Source: Flavobacteriaceae bacterium CRH | GTDB taxonomy: Bacteria > Bacteroidota > Bacteroidia > Flavobacteriales > Flavobacteriaceae | NCBI GenBank assembly: GCA_001507425.1 | Contig: LMAJ01000003.1 | Span: 372,001-436,000 of the forward strand | Length of the DNA stretch: 64,000 bases | Direction of reading: 5' to 3' | Shown here: piece by piece, positions 1 to 7,831 of the stretch | How positions within the stretch are numbered: position 1 is the stretch's first letter | Layout: every line of letters begins with the position of its first letter | Notes under the pieces: model-generated | Told to the model about the DNA's origin: nothing | Seen by the model: only the letters and a program-made list of their open reading frames with translations | Database searches by the model: none | Made by a program: the position numbers and the translations under genes

Positions 1-27
1 TGAGTAATCAGTTTCGATAAAATTTGT

Positions 28-54
28 TTGTTTAAGAAATTAGTAGTTAATTTG
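28..54 (+). promoter_or_regulatory. Putative promoter of the metX-thrA operon
   Basis: TTG at 28-30 and TTAATTTG at 47-54 resemble the Bacteroidota promoter (TTG, about 17-23 bp, TAnnTTTG), with one base off in the -7 box. Transcription would begin near 60, just upstream of the riboswitch. This is an inference from the motif only. Confidence 0.45.
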
Positions 55-83
55 CACCTTTAAGTTCAAAAACGTATTGAAAA

Positions 84-190
84 TGTTATAAAGAAAGGAC
101 GAGGGATTAGACCCGATGAATCCTTAGCAACCCTTCGTTAACGCGAAGAAGGTGCTGCATTCTACCACGCCCAAACGTGGAAAGATAACA
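84..190 (+). promoter_or_regulatory. SAM-I (S-box) riboswitch upstream of metX
   Basis: The conserved S-box core is visible: AGGGATTAGACCCGATGAA followed by CCTTAGCAACCC, then GAAGGTGCT and a closing P1 stem made of GTTAT (85-89) and ATAAC (185-189). It sits 75 bases before metX, so S-adenosylmethionine should repress the operon. After the aptamer, CTTTCTTT at 221-228 is complementary to AAAGAAAG at 90-97, on the 5' side of the aptamer. This could form the alternative pairing, but I see no strong intrinsic terminator, so the mechanism (transcription or translation) is not settled. Confidence 0.92.
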
Positions 191-264
191 ACAAGAATTT
201 TTCTAGTATTTCACTCTAGACTTTCTTTCTAATATTTCCGTATACAAATCAATAATAAAAAGAT

Positions 265-1254
265 TTGAAATTGGAAAATATACCAAATCCCATAATAATT
301 CAGGAATTCATCACAGAAAGTGGTGCACTTTATCGTTCGTTACCATTAAGTTTCGCTGTCTTTGGCCTGCCATTGTACACCGCGCCTATTGTTTTGGTAA
401 ATCATGCCTTAACCGGAAATGCTCAGGTTACAGGAGAAAATGGTTGGTGGAATGACCTGATTGGCGACGAAAAGACAATCGATACCACAAAATATACCAT
501 ATTGGCATTCGACGTTCCCGGAAACGGAAACGATGCGTTTGTGATAGAAAATTACCAGGATTTTACGACCAGAGATATTGCCAGGATTTTTATAGAAGGA
601 TTAAAAACCCTAAATATTCAACAGGTATTTGCGATAATTGGAGGTTCTGTTGGCGGCGGAATTGCCTGGGAAATTTTGGCATTAGAACCAAACATCACAG
701 AAAACTTAATTCCGATTGCAACCGACTGGAAATCGACCGACTGGATGATTGCCAATTGTTATCTTCAGGAACAAATCCTGAACAACTCTTCAAAACCAAT
801 TGAAGATGCCAGAATTCATGCCATGTTGTGCTACCGTTCTCCGGAATCATTCAAAGAAAAATTTCAGCGTACCACAAATCAGGACCTTCTCATTTTTAAT
901 ATAGAAAGCTGGCTGGCGCATCACGGCGAAAAATTGCAAAAAAGATATCAGTTGTCATCTTATAAATTGATGAACCAATTGCTTAAAACCATAGATATTA
1001 CAAGAAATACGGCTGATTTTGAGAGCTTGATATCTAAATCAAATGCAGCGATTCACATCATTGCGATAAATTCAGATTTATTTTTTACACCAAAAGAAAA
1101 TCTGGAAACTTATAATGAATTAAAGAAATTTAAAAACAATGTTTTTTACAGCGAAATAGATTCCGTTCACGGACATGACGCTTTTTTAATCGAGTACAAA
1201 CAATTAGATCATTTACTTGCCGATATTTTTAAGGCAGAAACAATAGAAAAATAA
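265..1254 (+). CDS. metX: Homoserine O-acetyltransferase MetX (alpha/beta hydrolase fold)
   Basis: Transfers an acetyl group from acetyl-CoA to homoserine, giving O-acetylhomoserine for direct sulfhydrylation. The 329-residue protein shows the alpha/beta-hydrolase fold with a nucleophile elbow GGSVGGG (Ser128), Asp271 in NSDLFFTP and His304 in HGHDAFL, the usual MetX triad. The oxyanion-side motif VNHALTGNAQ is at 45-54. It is shorter than many MetX proteins (about 350-380), mostly at the N-terminus. The reading frame opens with TTG at 265 and a second TTG follows at 271; no ATG lies between the riboswitch and the conserved region. The next gene begins 2 bases after the stop. Substrate (acetyl rather than succinyl) is inferred from family and context. 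Confidence 0.85.
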   Translation: MKLENIPNPIIIQEFITESGALYRSLPLSFAVFGLPLYTAPIVLVNHALTGNAQVTGENGWWNDLIGDEKTIDTTKYTILAFDVPGNGNDAFVIENYQDFTTRDIARIFIEGLKTLNIQQVFAIIGGSVGGGIAWEILALEPNITENLIPIATDWKSTDWMIANCYLQEQILNNSSKPIEDARIHAMLCYRSPESFKEKFQRTTNQDLLIFNIESWLAHHGEKLQKRYQLSSYKLMNQLLKTIDITRNTADFESLISKSNAAIHIIAINSDLFFTPKENLETYNELKKFKNNVFYSEIDSVHGHDAFLIEYKQLDHLLADIFKAETIEK

Positions 1255-1256
1255 AA

Positions 1257-3671
1257 ATGAAAATATTAAAATTTGGAGGTAAATCGTTAGCAAACGGAGA
1301 AGGATTAAACAAAGTAGTTTCAATCATTTCTGATAAAGTAAATCAAGGCGAAAAAATTGCCGTAGTTGTTTCTGCACGCGGAAATGCGACAGATGAATTA
1401 GAAGATATCTTAAGAATCGCTGCTAAAAACGGAAATTATAAACCGCTATTAGAAAGCTTCAAAGCCTATCAGATATCTGATTATCCAAAGGTTGATTTAT
1501 CAGAAGAGTTCCATATTTTAGATAAACTATTTGAAGGTGTAAGCTTAATTGGAGATTACAGCAATAAAATCAAAGATCAGATTTTGTCTAAAGGAGAATT
1601 AATTTCGGCTAAATTATTGACTTCGATTTTGATCGAAAAAGGTATTCCTGCTAATTTTGTTGACACAAGAGAATTGCTAAAAACCGATTCTAAATTTGGT
1701 GATGCTCAGCCTTTAGAACAGCTTTCTAAGAAAAACGTAATCAATTATTTTAAACTTCATAACGGTGACACGGTAAATATCGTAACAGGTTTTATCGGTT
1801 CAAACAACAATAACGACACTACAACTTTAGGAAGAAACGGAAGTAATTATACCGCATCGTTAATTGCTAATTATTTAGATGCCGAAGAACTTCAAAACTT
1901 TACGCACGTAGACGGAATTTACACAGCAAATCCTGATTTAGTTGCTGATGCTAAAAAAATCGAATATTTGTCGTTTAATGAAGCAAACGAATTAGCGAAT
2001 TTTGGCGCAACGATTTTACATGCCAAAACGATTATTCCTTTATTAGAAAAAAGCATTCCGCTTCGTATTTTAAATACTTTCAATCATGAAAACCACGGAA
2101 CTTTAATCACTTCAGATTCTGCTAAAGAAGGAATTAAAACGCTTTCTGTTTTAGAAAATGTTTCGCTTGTAAATCTTGAAGGACGCGGTTTGCTTGGAAA
2201 ATCCGGAGTTGATGCCCGAATTTTTAAAGTTATGGGCGATCATAATATCAGCGTAAGTATTATTTCGCAAGGTTCTTCAGAAAGAGGAATAGGACTTGTT
2301 GTAGCTAAAGACAAAGCAACACTTGCAATGGTCGAATTAGAAAAAGAGTTTGAAAATGACTTTTATTCGAAAGATGTAAACCAGATTACTGTAACAGATA
2401 ATGTATCTGTGATTTCGATTATTGGTCAGGATTTAAGCACTTTTCATAAACCTTATACGGCTTTAATCAAAAATAAAATTGTTCCAATCTTATTCAACAA
2501 TACCGTAACTGGTAAAAACGTGAGTTTGGTGGTTAAAAAATCAGAACTGCATAAAGCGCTTAACGTTATTCACGGGGAGATTTTTGGAGTTTCTAAAAAA
2601 ATCAATATTGCCATTATTGGTCACGGTTTAGTTGGTGGAACTTTAATTAACCAAATACTAGAATCTTCTGCAGCAATTGAGAAACGTAAAGACATCAAAT
2701 TAAACGTATTTGCGATTGCCAATTCTAAAAAATTACTTTTAAACAAAAATGGCGTAACTTCAAACTGGAAAAATGACATTCAGACTAAAGGAGATGCGTA
2801 TACTATAAAAGACATTATTGCTTATGCAAATGAGCATCATTTAGAGAATTTAATTGCAATTGATAATACGGCAAGCGCCTCTTTTGTAGAAAATTATATT
2901 CCGTTTATTGAAAATAGTTTCGACTTAATCTCATCAAACAAAGTGGCTAATACGTTAAGTTATGGTTTCTATAAAGAAATAAGAAAATCATTAGCAGAAA
3001 ATCAAAAGAATTATTTGTATGAAACCAATGTTGGTGCAGGTTTGCCATTAATTGATACTATAAAATTATTGCATCTTTCAGGAGAAAATATCACCAAGAT
3101 AAAAGGGGTTTTCTCCGGAACATTAAGTTATTTATTCAACAATTTTTCTGCAAAAGATGTTCCGTTCAGTCAGATTTTGCAAGAAGCAATAGATAACGGA
3201 TATACAGAACCGGACCCGCGTGAAGATTTAGGAGGAAATGATGTTGGAAGAAAATTATTGATTTTAGCAAGAGAATTAGATTTGCAAAATGAATTTGAAG
3301 AAATTTCAATTCAGAATTTAATTCCGGAACATTTACGTGACGGAAATGTATCAGACTTCTTAACCAAATTAAAAGAATTTGACCCGATTTACGAGAAAAT
3401 AAAAGCAGATCAAAAACCAAATCACGTATTAAGATACATTGGTGAATTGTCTGGAGATTTGCAAAACGACAAAGGAATTTTGGAAGTGAAATTAGTTTCA
3501 GTACCTTCAGATACCGCCTTAGGAGGTTTAAAAGGATCTGATTCTTTCTTCGAAATATATACAGAATCTTACGGAGACAGACCAATTGTTATCCAGGGAG
3601 CTGGTGCAGGTTCTGCGGTAACGGCGAGAGGAGTTTTTGGTGATATTTTGAGATTGTCGGATAAAGGGTAA
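1257..3671 (+). CDS. thrA: Bifunctional aspartokinase / homoserine dehydrogenase
   Basis: Catalyses the first and third steps of the aspartate pathway and so feeds homoserine to MetX. At 804 residues it is the length of the ThrA/MetL fusions. The kinase starts with KFGGKSL, tandem ACT regulatory regions occupy about 290-440, and the dehydrogenase begins at the Rossmann motif IAIIGHGLVGG near residue 448. GVFSGTLSYLFNNF (about 617-630) and TEPDPREDLGG are dehydrogenase signatures. It lies 2 bases after metX under the SAM riboswitch rather than next to thrB and thrC. Regulation by the methionine branch therefore makes it functionally similar to E. coli MetL, though the name thrA follows sequence type. 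Allosteric effector specificity cannot be read from the sequence. Confidence 0.93.
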   Translation: MKILKFGGKSLANGEGLNKVVSIISDKVNQGEKIAVVVSARGNATDELEDILRIAAKNGNYKPLLESFKAYQISDYPKVDLSEEFHILDKLFEGVSLIGDYSNKIKDQILSKGELISAKLLTSILIEKGIPANFVDTRELLKTDSKFGDAQPLEQLSKKNVINYFKLHNGDTVNIVTGFIGSNNNNDTTTLGRNGSNYTASLIANYLDAEELQNFTHVDGIYTANPDLVADAKKIEYLSFNEANELANFGATILHAKTIIPLLEKSIPLRILNTFNHENHGTLITSDSAKEGIKTLSVLENVSLVNLEGRGLLGKSGVDARIFKVMGDHNISVSIISQGSSERGIGLVVAKDKATLAMVELEKEFENDFYSKDVNQITVTDNVSVISIIGQDLSTFHKPYTALIKNKIVPILFNNTVTGKNVSLVVKKSELHKALNVIHGEIFGVSKKINIAIIGHGLVGGTLINQILESSAAIEKRKDIKLNVFAIANSKKLLLNKNGVTSNWKNDIQTKGDAYTIKDIIAYANEHHLENLIAIDNTASASFVENYIPFIENSFDLISSNKVANTLSYGFYKEIRKSLAENQKNYLYETNVGAGLPLIDTIKLLHLSGENITKIKGVFSGTLSYLFNNFSAKDVPFSQILQEAIDNGYTEPDPREDLGGNDVGRKLLILARELDLQNEFEEISIQNLIPEHLRDGNVSDFLTKLKEFDPIYEKIKADQKPNHVLRYIGELSGDLQNDKGILEVKLVSVPSDTALGGLKGSDSFFEIYTESYGDRPIVIQGAGAGSAVTARGVFGDILRLSDKG

Positions 3672-3695
3672 CAAGATTTTAGATTTATAAGTCTG

Positions 3696-3800
3696 GTTTG
3701 TCATTTCGAGGAACGAGAAATCACACTCGTAACTCGACAAAGATTGGTGACATTCTTTGCGGACTTTCTAGTGCGATTTCTCGTTCCTCGAAATGACAAG
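3696..3800. repeat. 98-bp MITE-like inverted-repeat element, copy 1
   Basis: Perfect 23-bp inverted arms lie at 3700-3722 and 3775-3797 (the left arm begins GTCATTTCGAGGAACG). The interior contains TCTTTGCGGACTTTCTAGTG. A related full-length copy is at 22702-22806 and a single arm is at 59184-59220. No clear target-site duplication is seen. It falls between thrA and osmC and creates a false N-terminal extension of the osmC frame. Confidence 0.85.
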
Positions 3801-3848
3801 ATTGAGAATAAAAAACAAAAAAAACAAAAAAAACAAAACAACAACACA

Positions 3849-4274
3849 ATGAAAGTAACCTTAAACAGAGTAAACGACGCATTTCATTTTAAAGTAAAAA
3901 ATGAACGCGGACATATAGTTGACGTTGATAGCAGGGCAGAATTTGGCGGAAGCGATTTAGGCGCAAGCCCGATGGAATTAGTATTGATGGGAGTTGCAGG
4001 CTGCAGCGCTATCGATATGATTTCGATATTAAAAAAGCAACGTCAGGAAATCACTTCTTTTAGCGCTGATGTAGAAGGTGAACGCGTTCAGGTAGGTGAG
4101 GCAAAACCTTTTAAAGAAATCGATGTGGTTTTTTATTTAGAAGGAGACATTAATCCTGAAAAAGCGCAAAGAGCGGCACAGCTTTCTTTCGAGAAATATT
4201 GCTCTGTTGCCAAAACAGTAGAACCTACAGCAACCATAAAATACAAAGTTGTTCTGAACAACGAAATATTATAG
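3849..4274 (+). CDS. OsmC family peroxiredoxin-like protein
   Basis: OsmC/Ohr family proteins reduce organic hydroperoxides with a pair of cysteines. The 141-residue protein has both: Cys52 in GVAGCSAIDM and Cys118 in FEKYCSVAK. The GGSDLGASPMELVL segment is also typical of the family (YhfA-like subgroup). The frame is open upstream to 3744, but that part is the inverted-repeat element and a Lys/Gln-rich low-complexity run; the ATG at 3849 matches the family start. It lies within the met operon between thrA and metZ. A link to sulfur or redox stress is plausible, but the physiological substrate is not evident. Confidence 0.85.
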   Translation: MKVTLNRVNDAFHFKVKNERGHIVDVDSRAEFGGSDLGASPMELVLMGVAGCSAIDMISILKKQRQEITSFSADVEGERVQVGEAKPFKEIDVVFYLEGDINPEKAQRAAQLSFEKYCSVAKTVEPTATIKYKVVLNNEIL

Positions 4275-4282
4275 TTTAAAAT

Positions 4283-4333
4283 TTAAGTTCAGGTTTTTAA
4301 CTCACAGAAAAAACCTGAAACCTTAAACTTGAA
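4283..4333. repeat. Hairpin repeat of the TTCAGGTTT / AAACCTGAA type
   Basis: TTCAGGTTTTT (4288-4298) pairs with AAAAACCTGAA (4309-4319), followed by CCTTAAACTTGAAAC. The same words recur before cysD (8808-8836), cysN (9841-9868) and metF (21656-21720). It may act as a hairpin in the mRNA; function is unknown. Confidence 0.6.
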
Positions 4334-4357
4334 ACAAAAAAGCAAAAACAACACACA

Positions 4358-5530
4358 ATGAATATAGAAGAATTTGGCTTTGAAACCCTTGCCATACGTA
4401 CGCATTTAGAAAAAACACAATTTCAGGAACACTCAACCCCTTTGTATTTATCATCAAGTTTTGTATTTGAAGATGCTGAGGATATGAGAGCTTCTTTCAC
4501 AGAAGAAAAAGTCCGCAATATTTACTCACGTTTCAGCAATCCAAATACAACAGAATTTGTAGACAAAGTTTGTGCAATGGAAGGTGCCGAAGCCGGTTAT
4601 GCTTTTGCAACCGGAATGGCAGCAATATATTCTACGTTTGCCGCATTATTAGAATCAGGAGATCATATTGTTTCTGCAGGAAGTGTTTTTGGATCAACAC
4701 ATGCATTATTTATGACGTATTTTCCAAAATGGAAAATTGAGACTTCTTATTTTGATATCAATAAACCGGAAACAATTGAAAGTTTCATTAAACCAAACAC
4801 TAAAATTCTATATGCCGAAACACCTACAAATCCTGGTGTAGATGTAGTTGATTTAGAATTATTAGGCGCAATTGCTAAAAAGCACAATTTGATTTTAATA
4901 ATTGACAACTGTTTCGCTACACCATACATTCAGCAGCCAATTAAATATGGTGCGCATATCGTAGTTCATTCTGCAACAAAATTGATAGACGGACAAGGTC
5001 GTGTTTTGGGAGGAGTTGCCGTTGGAGATGCAGAGTTAATTCGTAAAATATACTTGTTTTCACGAAATACAGGACCTGCGATGTCGCCATTTAATGCATG
5101 GGTTTTGTCAAAAAGTTTAGAAACTTTGGCTGTTCGTGTCGACAAGCATTGTGAAAATGCTTTAAAAGTAGCTGAATTTTTAGAAAGTCACCCAAATGTA
5201 AACAGTGTGAAATATCCTTTCCTGAAATCACATCCAAAATATGAAATTGCCAAAAAACAAATGCTTTTAGGCGGTAATATTATTGCGATCGAAATTAAAG
5301 GCGGTCTTGAAGCAGGGCGACAATTTTTAGACAAGATTAAATTATGTTCTCTTTCGGCTAATATTGGCGATGTAAAAACGATTGTAACGCATCCGGCGTC
5401 GACAACACACAGCAAATTATCTGTTGAAGAAAAACTTGCCGTTGGAATTACAGAAGGTTTAGTTCGTGTTTCTGTAGGTTTAGAAACCGTAGCAGATGTA
5501 ATTGCAGATTTGAAGCAAGCGCTGGATTAA
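4358..5530 (+). CDS. metZ: MetZ-type O-acyl-homoserine sulfhydrylase (PLP-dependent)
   Basis: Cys/Met-metabolism PLP enzyme of 390 residues. The PLP lysine is K208 in HSATKLIDGQGRVLGG. That motif is characteristic of the O-succinylhomoserine sulfhydrylase (MetZ) group rather than classical MetY, which is longer (about 430 residues). With MetX upstream and a sulfide-producing operon downstream, the likely reaction is O-acetylhomoserine plus sulfide giving homocysteine. Cystathionine gamma-synthase activity (MetB) cannot be ruled out from sequence. It is the last gene of the riboswitch-led operon and is followed by a strong hairpin terminator. Confidence 0.8.
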   Translation: MNIEEFGFETLAIRTHLEKTQFQEHSTPLYLSSSFVFEDAEDMRASFTEEKVRNIYSRFSNPNTTEFVDKVCAMEGAEAGYAFATGMAAIYSTFAALLESGDHIVSAGSVFGSTHALFMTYFPKWKIETSYFDINKPETIESFIKPNTKILYAETPTNPGVDVVDLELLGAIAKKHNLILIIDNCFATPYIQQPIKYGAHIVVHSATKLIDGQGRVLGGVAVGDAELIRKIYLFSRNTGPAMSPFNAWVLSKSLETLAVRVDKHCENALKVAEFLESHPNVNSVKYPFLKSHPKYEIAKKQMLLGGNIIAIEIKGGLEAGRQFLDKIKLCSLSANIGDVKTIVTHPASTTHSKLSVEEKLAVGITEGLVRVSVGLETVADVIADLKQALD

Positions 5531-5590
5531 AGATTTTAGATTGATGATTTTAAATTTTAGATTCCGATAGGGGTTTAAAATTTTATTATA

Positions 5591-5646
5591 AATAACGATT
5601 TTTGACAGTAATTTAATTATTGTTAAAAATCGTTATTCTTTTTTAT
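5591..5646 (+). terminator. Hairpin terminator after metZ
   Basis: AATAACGATTTTT (5591-5603) is perfectly complementary to AAAAATCGTTATT (5625-5637). The inner sequence continues the stem with few mismatches, and CTTTTTTAT follows. It closes the metX-thrA-osmC-metZ operon and may work in both directions. Confidence 0.8.
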
Positions 5647-5726
5647 CGTAGTTTGAGTAAAAAGTATATTTTTGTTAAAATTGAAATTGGAAATTATTAA
5701 TAATCATTAACTTAACAAACTAAAAA

Positions 5727-6233
5727 ATGAGTAACTCTACCTACATTCTTGACGACAAATTATTAGCATCTAACGGAAGTCGTTTTTTAAATTATATTTT
5801 AGACCTTGTTGCTTTCATTCTGTTTTTCTTATTCTTTTGTGTTCTTCTCGGAACTTTTATAGGAATATTAGGAATGTCATCATTAAGCATTTGGATAAGA
5901 AGTTTGGGTAATTTAGGTTGGAATTGCATCATATTTACTTTGTATATATTATATTATACTTTGATGGAAGGGTTTTTTGGAAGATCAGTTGGAAAATTTA
6001 TTACGGGATCTATTGTAGTAGATGAAAATGGAGAAAAGCCAGGTTTTGGAATTATTTTTAAAAGGACTTTATGTAGATTAATTCCTTTTGATGGATTTTC
6101 CTTTTTAGGAAGTGATGGAAGAGGATGGCATGACACAATATCTGATACCTATGTAGTTAATAAAAAAGCTTTAGAGGAAGAGGTAAAAACGTTTCATGAA
6201 TTTAGCTTAATTGGGGTTCAGGAAGCAAATTAG
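5727..6233 (+). CDS. RDD family membrane protein
   Basis: A 168-residue integral membrane protein. The family-naming arginine and first aspartate appear in GSRFLNYILDL near residue 19. Hydrophobic segments lie at about 25-50 and 62-82. The conserved SVGKFITGSIVVDENG loop (about 91-106) and the ending GWHDTISDTYVV are typical of RDD proteins. Their biochemical role is mostly unknown; transport or membrane homeostasis is proposed for some members. A TATTTTTG -7-like box occurs at 5667-5674 without a well-spaced TTG. It is flanked by the metZ terminator and the Rrf2 gene, and nothing ties it to sulfur metabolism. Confidence 0.85.
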   Translation: MSNSTYILDDKLLASNGSRFLNYILDLVAFILFFLFFCVLLGTFIGILGMSSLSIWIRSLGNLGWNCIIFTLYILYYTLMEGFFGRSVGKFITGSIVVDENGEKPGFGIIFKRTLCRLIPFDGFSFLGSDGRGWHDTISDTYVVNKKALEEEVKTFHEFSLIGVQEAN

Positions 6234-6379
6234 TTAAACTATACTAAATTAGTAGAATATACTTTTATATTCTCTTATTATTCTCGATCAAAAAGCATAT
6301 TTTTGTTGTAGAATAATTTGTAGATTGTTGATTTTAGTAAAATCTAAATCAACAGTCTGCAATCTAAAATATATAAATA

Positions 6380-6790
6380 GTGCTTTCAAAGAAAACAAAA
6401 TACGGAATTAAAGCTTTAACTTATTTAGCCAGACGCGATAACAATGAACCTGTACAAATTGCAGAAATTGCCAGAAGCGAACATATTTCGATAAAATTTT
6501 TAGAAAGTATTTTATTACTGCTTAGAAACTCCGGTTTTCTTGGAGCTAAAAAAGGAAAAGGCGGCGGTTATTACCTGATAAAAGATCCAAAAGACATCAG
6601 TATGGCCAAAGTTTATCGTATTCTTGAAGGTCCAATTGCACTGCTTCCGTGCGCAAGTCACAATTTTTATGAAAAATGTGATGATTGTGATGACGAGTCA
6701 ACTTGTGCCGCCAGACGCTTAATGACTGAGGTTCGGGACAATACACTTAAAATACTTGAAAGTAATTCTCTCGCAGACATTGCTTTTTAA
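6380..6790 (+). CDS. Rrf2 family transcriptional regulator with four C-terminal-half cysteines
   Basis: A 136-residue Rrf2 protein: winged helix-turn-helix at about 1-65 (starting LSKKTKYGIKALTYLARR, with IAEIARSEHISIKFLESIL as the recognition region), then the wing GAKKGKGGGYYL. Cys91, 100, 103 and 109 could bind a metal or Fe-S cluster, although the spacing differs from IscR. It starts with GTG at 6380. A -7-like TATTTTTG lies at 6298-6305. The stop is 25 bases before the promoter of the sulfate assimilation operon, which contains a palindrome over its -7 box. A CymR-like or sulfur- or redox-sensing repressor of that operon is the natural inference. The ligand is unknown. Confidence 0.88.
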   Translation: MLSKKTKYGIKALTYLARRDNNEPVQIAEIARSEHISIKFLESILLLLRNSGFLGAKKGKGGGYYLIKDPKDISMAKVYRILEGPIALLPCASHNFYEKCDDCDDESTCAARRLMTEVRDNTLKILESNSLADIAF

Positions 6791-6815
6791 TCGATAAAAA
6801 TTATTAAAAAAAAGT

Positions 6816-6851
6816 TTGAATTTAAAAAAAAGTGTTACTTTTGCAAAGTAA
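6816..6851 (+). promoter_or_regulatory. Promoter and candidate operator of the sulfate assimilation operon
   Basis: TTG (6816-6818), a 17-bp spacer and TACTTTTG (6836-6843) match the Bacteroidota promoter exactly. The -7 box is embedded in a palindrome with perfect 7-bp arms, TTACTTT (6835-6841) and AAAGTAA (6845-6851). This is well placed for repression by the Rrf2 protein encoded just upstream. The operator role is an inference. Confidence 0.72.
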
Positions 6852-6871
6852 TCTACTAAGCCGATAGGATA

Positions 6872-7807
6872 ATGGATTTTAAAAATAAGAAAAAACATAG
6901 CAATATGGAAAAGGAGCTGAAACTAAATAATGTTGGCGTTAAGTCTGATACATCAATAAAAGAAAAATTATGGGTAGTTATACCAGTGATTTTATTGGTA
7001 GGTTTATTAACAACATTAATATACAATCATTATAATGAGTTTTCTGTAGACGGATTAATTTCAGGTTTTGATTATGACTTTTTGATCTTTTTCTTAATTG
7101 GTGTTTTTGCACAATTAGTAGATGGGACTTTAGGAATGGGTTACGGTGCAACTTCAACTTCTTTTTTATTGGCGTACGGAATTCCACCAGTTGTTAGCAG
7201 TACGGCAGTTCACGTATCAGAAATGTTTACAACAGGAGCATCGGCACTTTCACATCACCGTTTTGGGAACATCAATAAAAAACTGGTAAAACATTTATTG
7301 ATTCCGGGAGTTTTAGGTTCAATAACAGGAGCTTATTTATTGTCAGATGTTATTAACGGAGATATTATAAAACCATTTATAGCAGTTTACATGATTGTTT
7401 TGGCTGTTATCATTATCAAAAAAGCACTAAAGAAAACCATTGTAAAAAAGAAAACTAAGAAATTAAGCGTTTTGGCCGTTTTTGGAGGTTTTATGGATTC
7501 GGTTGGCGGTGGAGGCTGGGGACCAATTGTAACGTCAACATTATTAGGAAGAGGAAGAAATCCGAGATATACTATTGGTTCAGTAAATGCAGCAGAATTT
7601 GCAATTTCATTTGCAAGTGGAATTACTTTCATGCTTTTTGGCGGAATTCACGGTTGGCAGGTTATTATCGGATTGATTTTAGGAGGTGTAATTTCAGCGC
7701 CATTGGCAGCTTATCTGGTCAATAAAATCAAAAGAAAACCAATGATGGTTGCAGTTGGAATCTTAATTATATTATTGAGTTTAAAAACATTATCGAAATT
7801 ATTATAA
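6872..7807 (+). CDS. TauE/SafE family permease, likely sulfate or sulfur-oxyanion transporter
   Basis: A 311-residue integral membrane protein with about eight hydrophobic segments and the two family glycine-rich repeats: FAQLVDGTLGMGYGATSTSFLLAYG and GGFMDSVGGGGWGPIVTSTLL. TauE/SafE proteins carry sulfur-containing anions. Related genes in actinobacterial sulfate clusters (cysZ of Corynebacterium) are proposed sulfate importers, and no ABC sulfate transporter is seen here. It is the first gene of the cys operon, 24 bases before cysH. ATG 6872 is used because it follows the promoter directly; ATG 6905 is an alternative that would remove a charged N-terminal 11 residues. Direction of transport is inferred. 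Confidence 0.82.
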   Translation: MDFKNKKKHSNMEKELKLNNVGVKSDTSIKEKLWVVIPVILLVGLLTTLIYNHYNEFSVDGLISGFDYDFLIFFLIGVFAQLVDGTLGMGYGATSTSFLLAYGIPPVVSSTAVHVSEMFTTGASALSHHRFGNINKKLVKHLLIPGVLGSITGAYLLSDVINGDIIKPFIAVYMIVLAVIIIKKALKKTIVKKKTKKLSVLAVFGGFMDSVGGGGWGPIVTSTLLGRGRNPRYTIGSVNAAEFAISFASGITFMLFGGIHGWQVIIGLILGGVISAPLAAYLVNKIKRKPMMVAVGILIILLSLKTLSKLL

Positions 7808-7831
7808 TACGTATTTAGGAAGGAGAATAAC

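Noticed and set aside
3744-3848. N-terminal extension of the OsmC-like protein
   Set aside because: The extra 35 codons translate an inverted-repeat element and a Lys/Gln low-complexity stretch; the family starts at ATG 3849.
5661-5674. Complete promoter before the RDD gene
   Set aside because: The TATTTTTG box is good, but the nearest TTG is only 11 bp upstream, outside the usual spacing.
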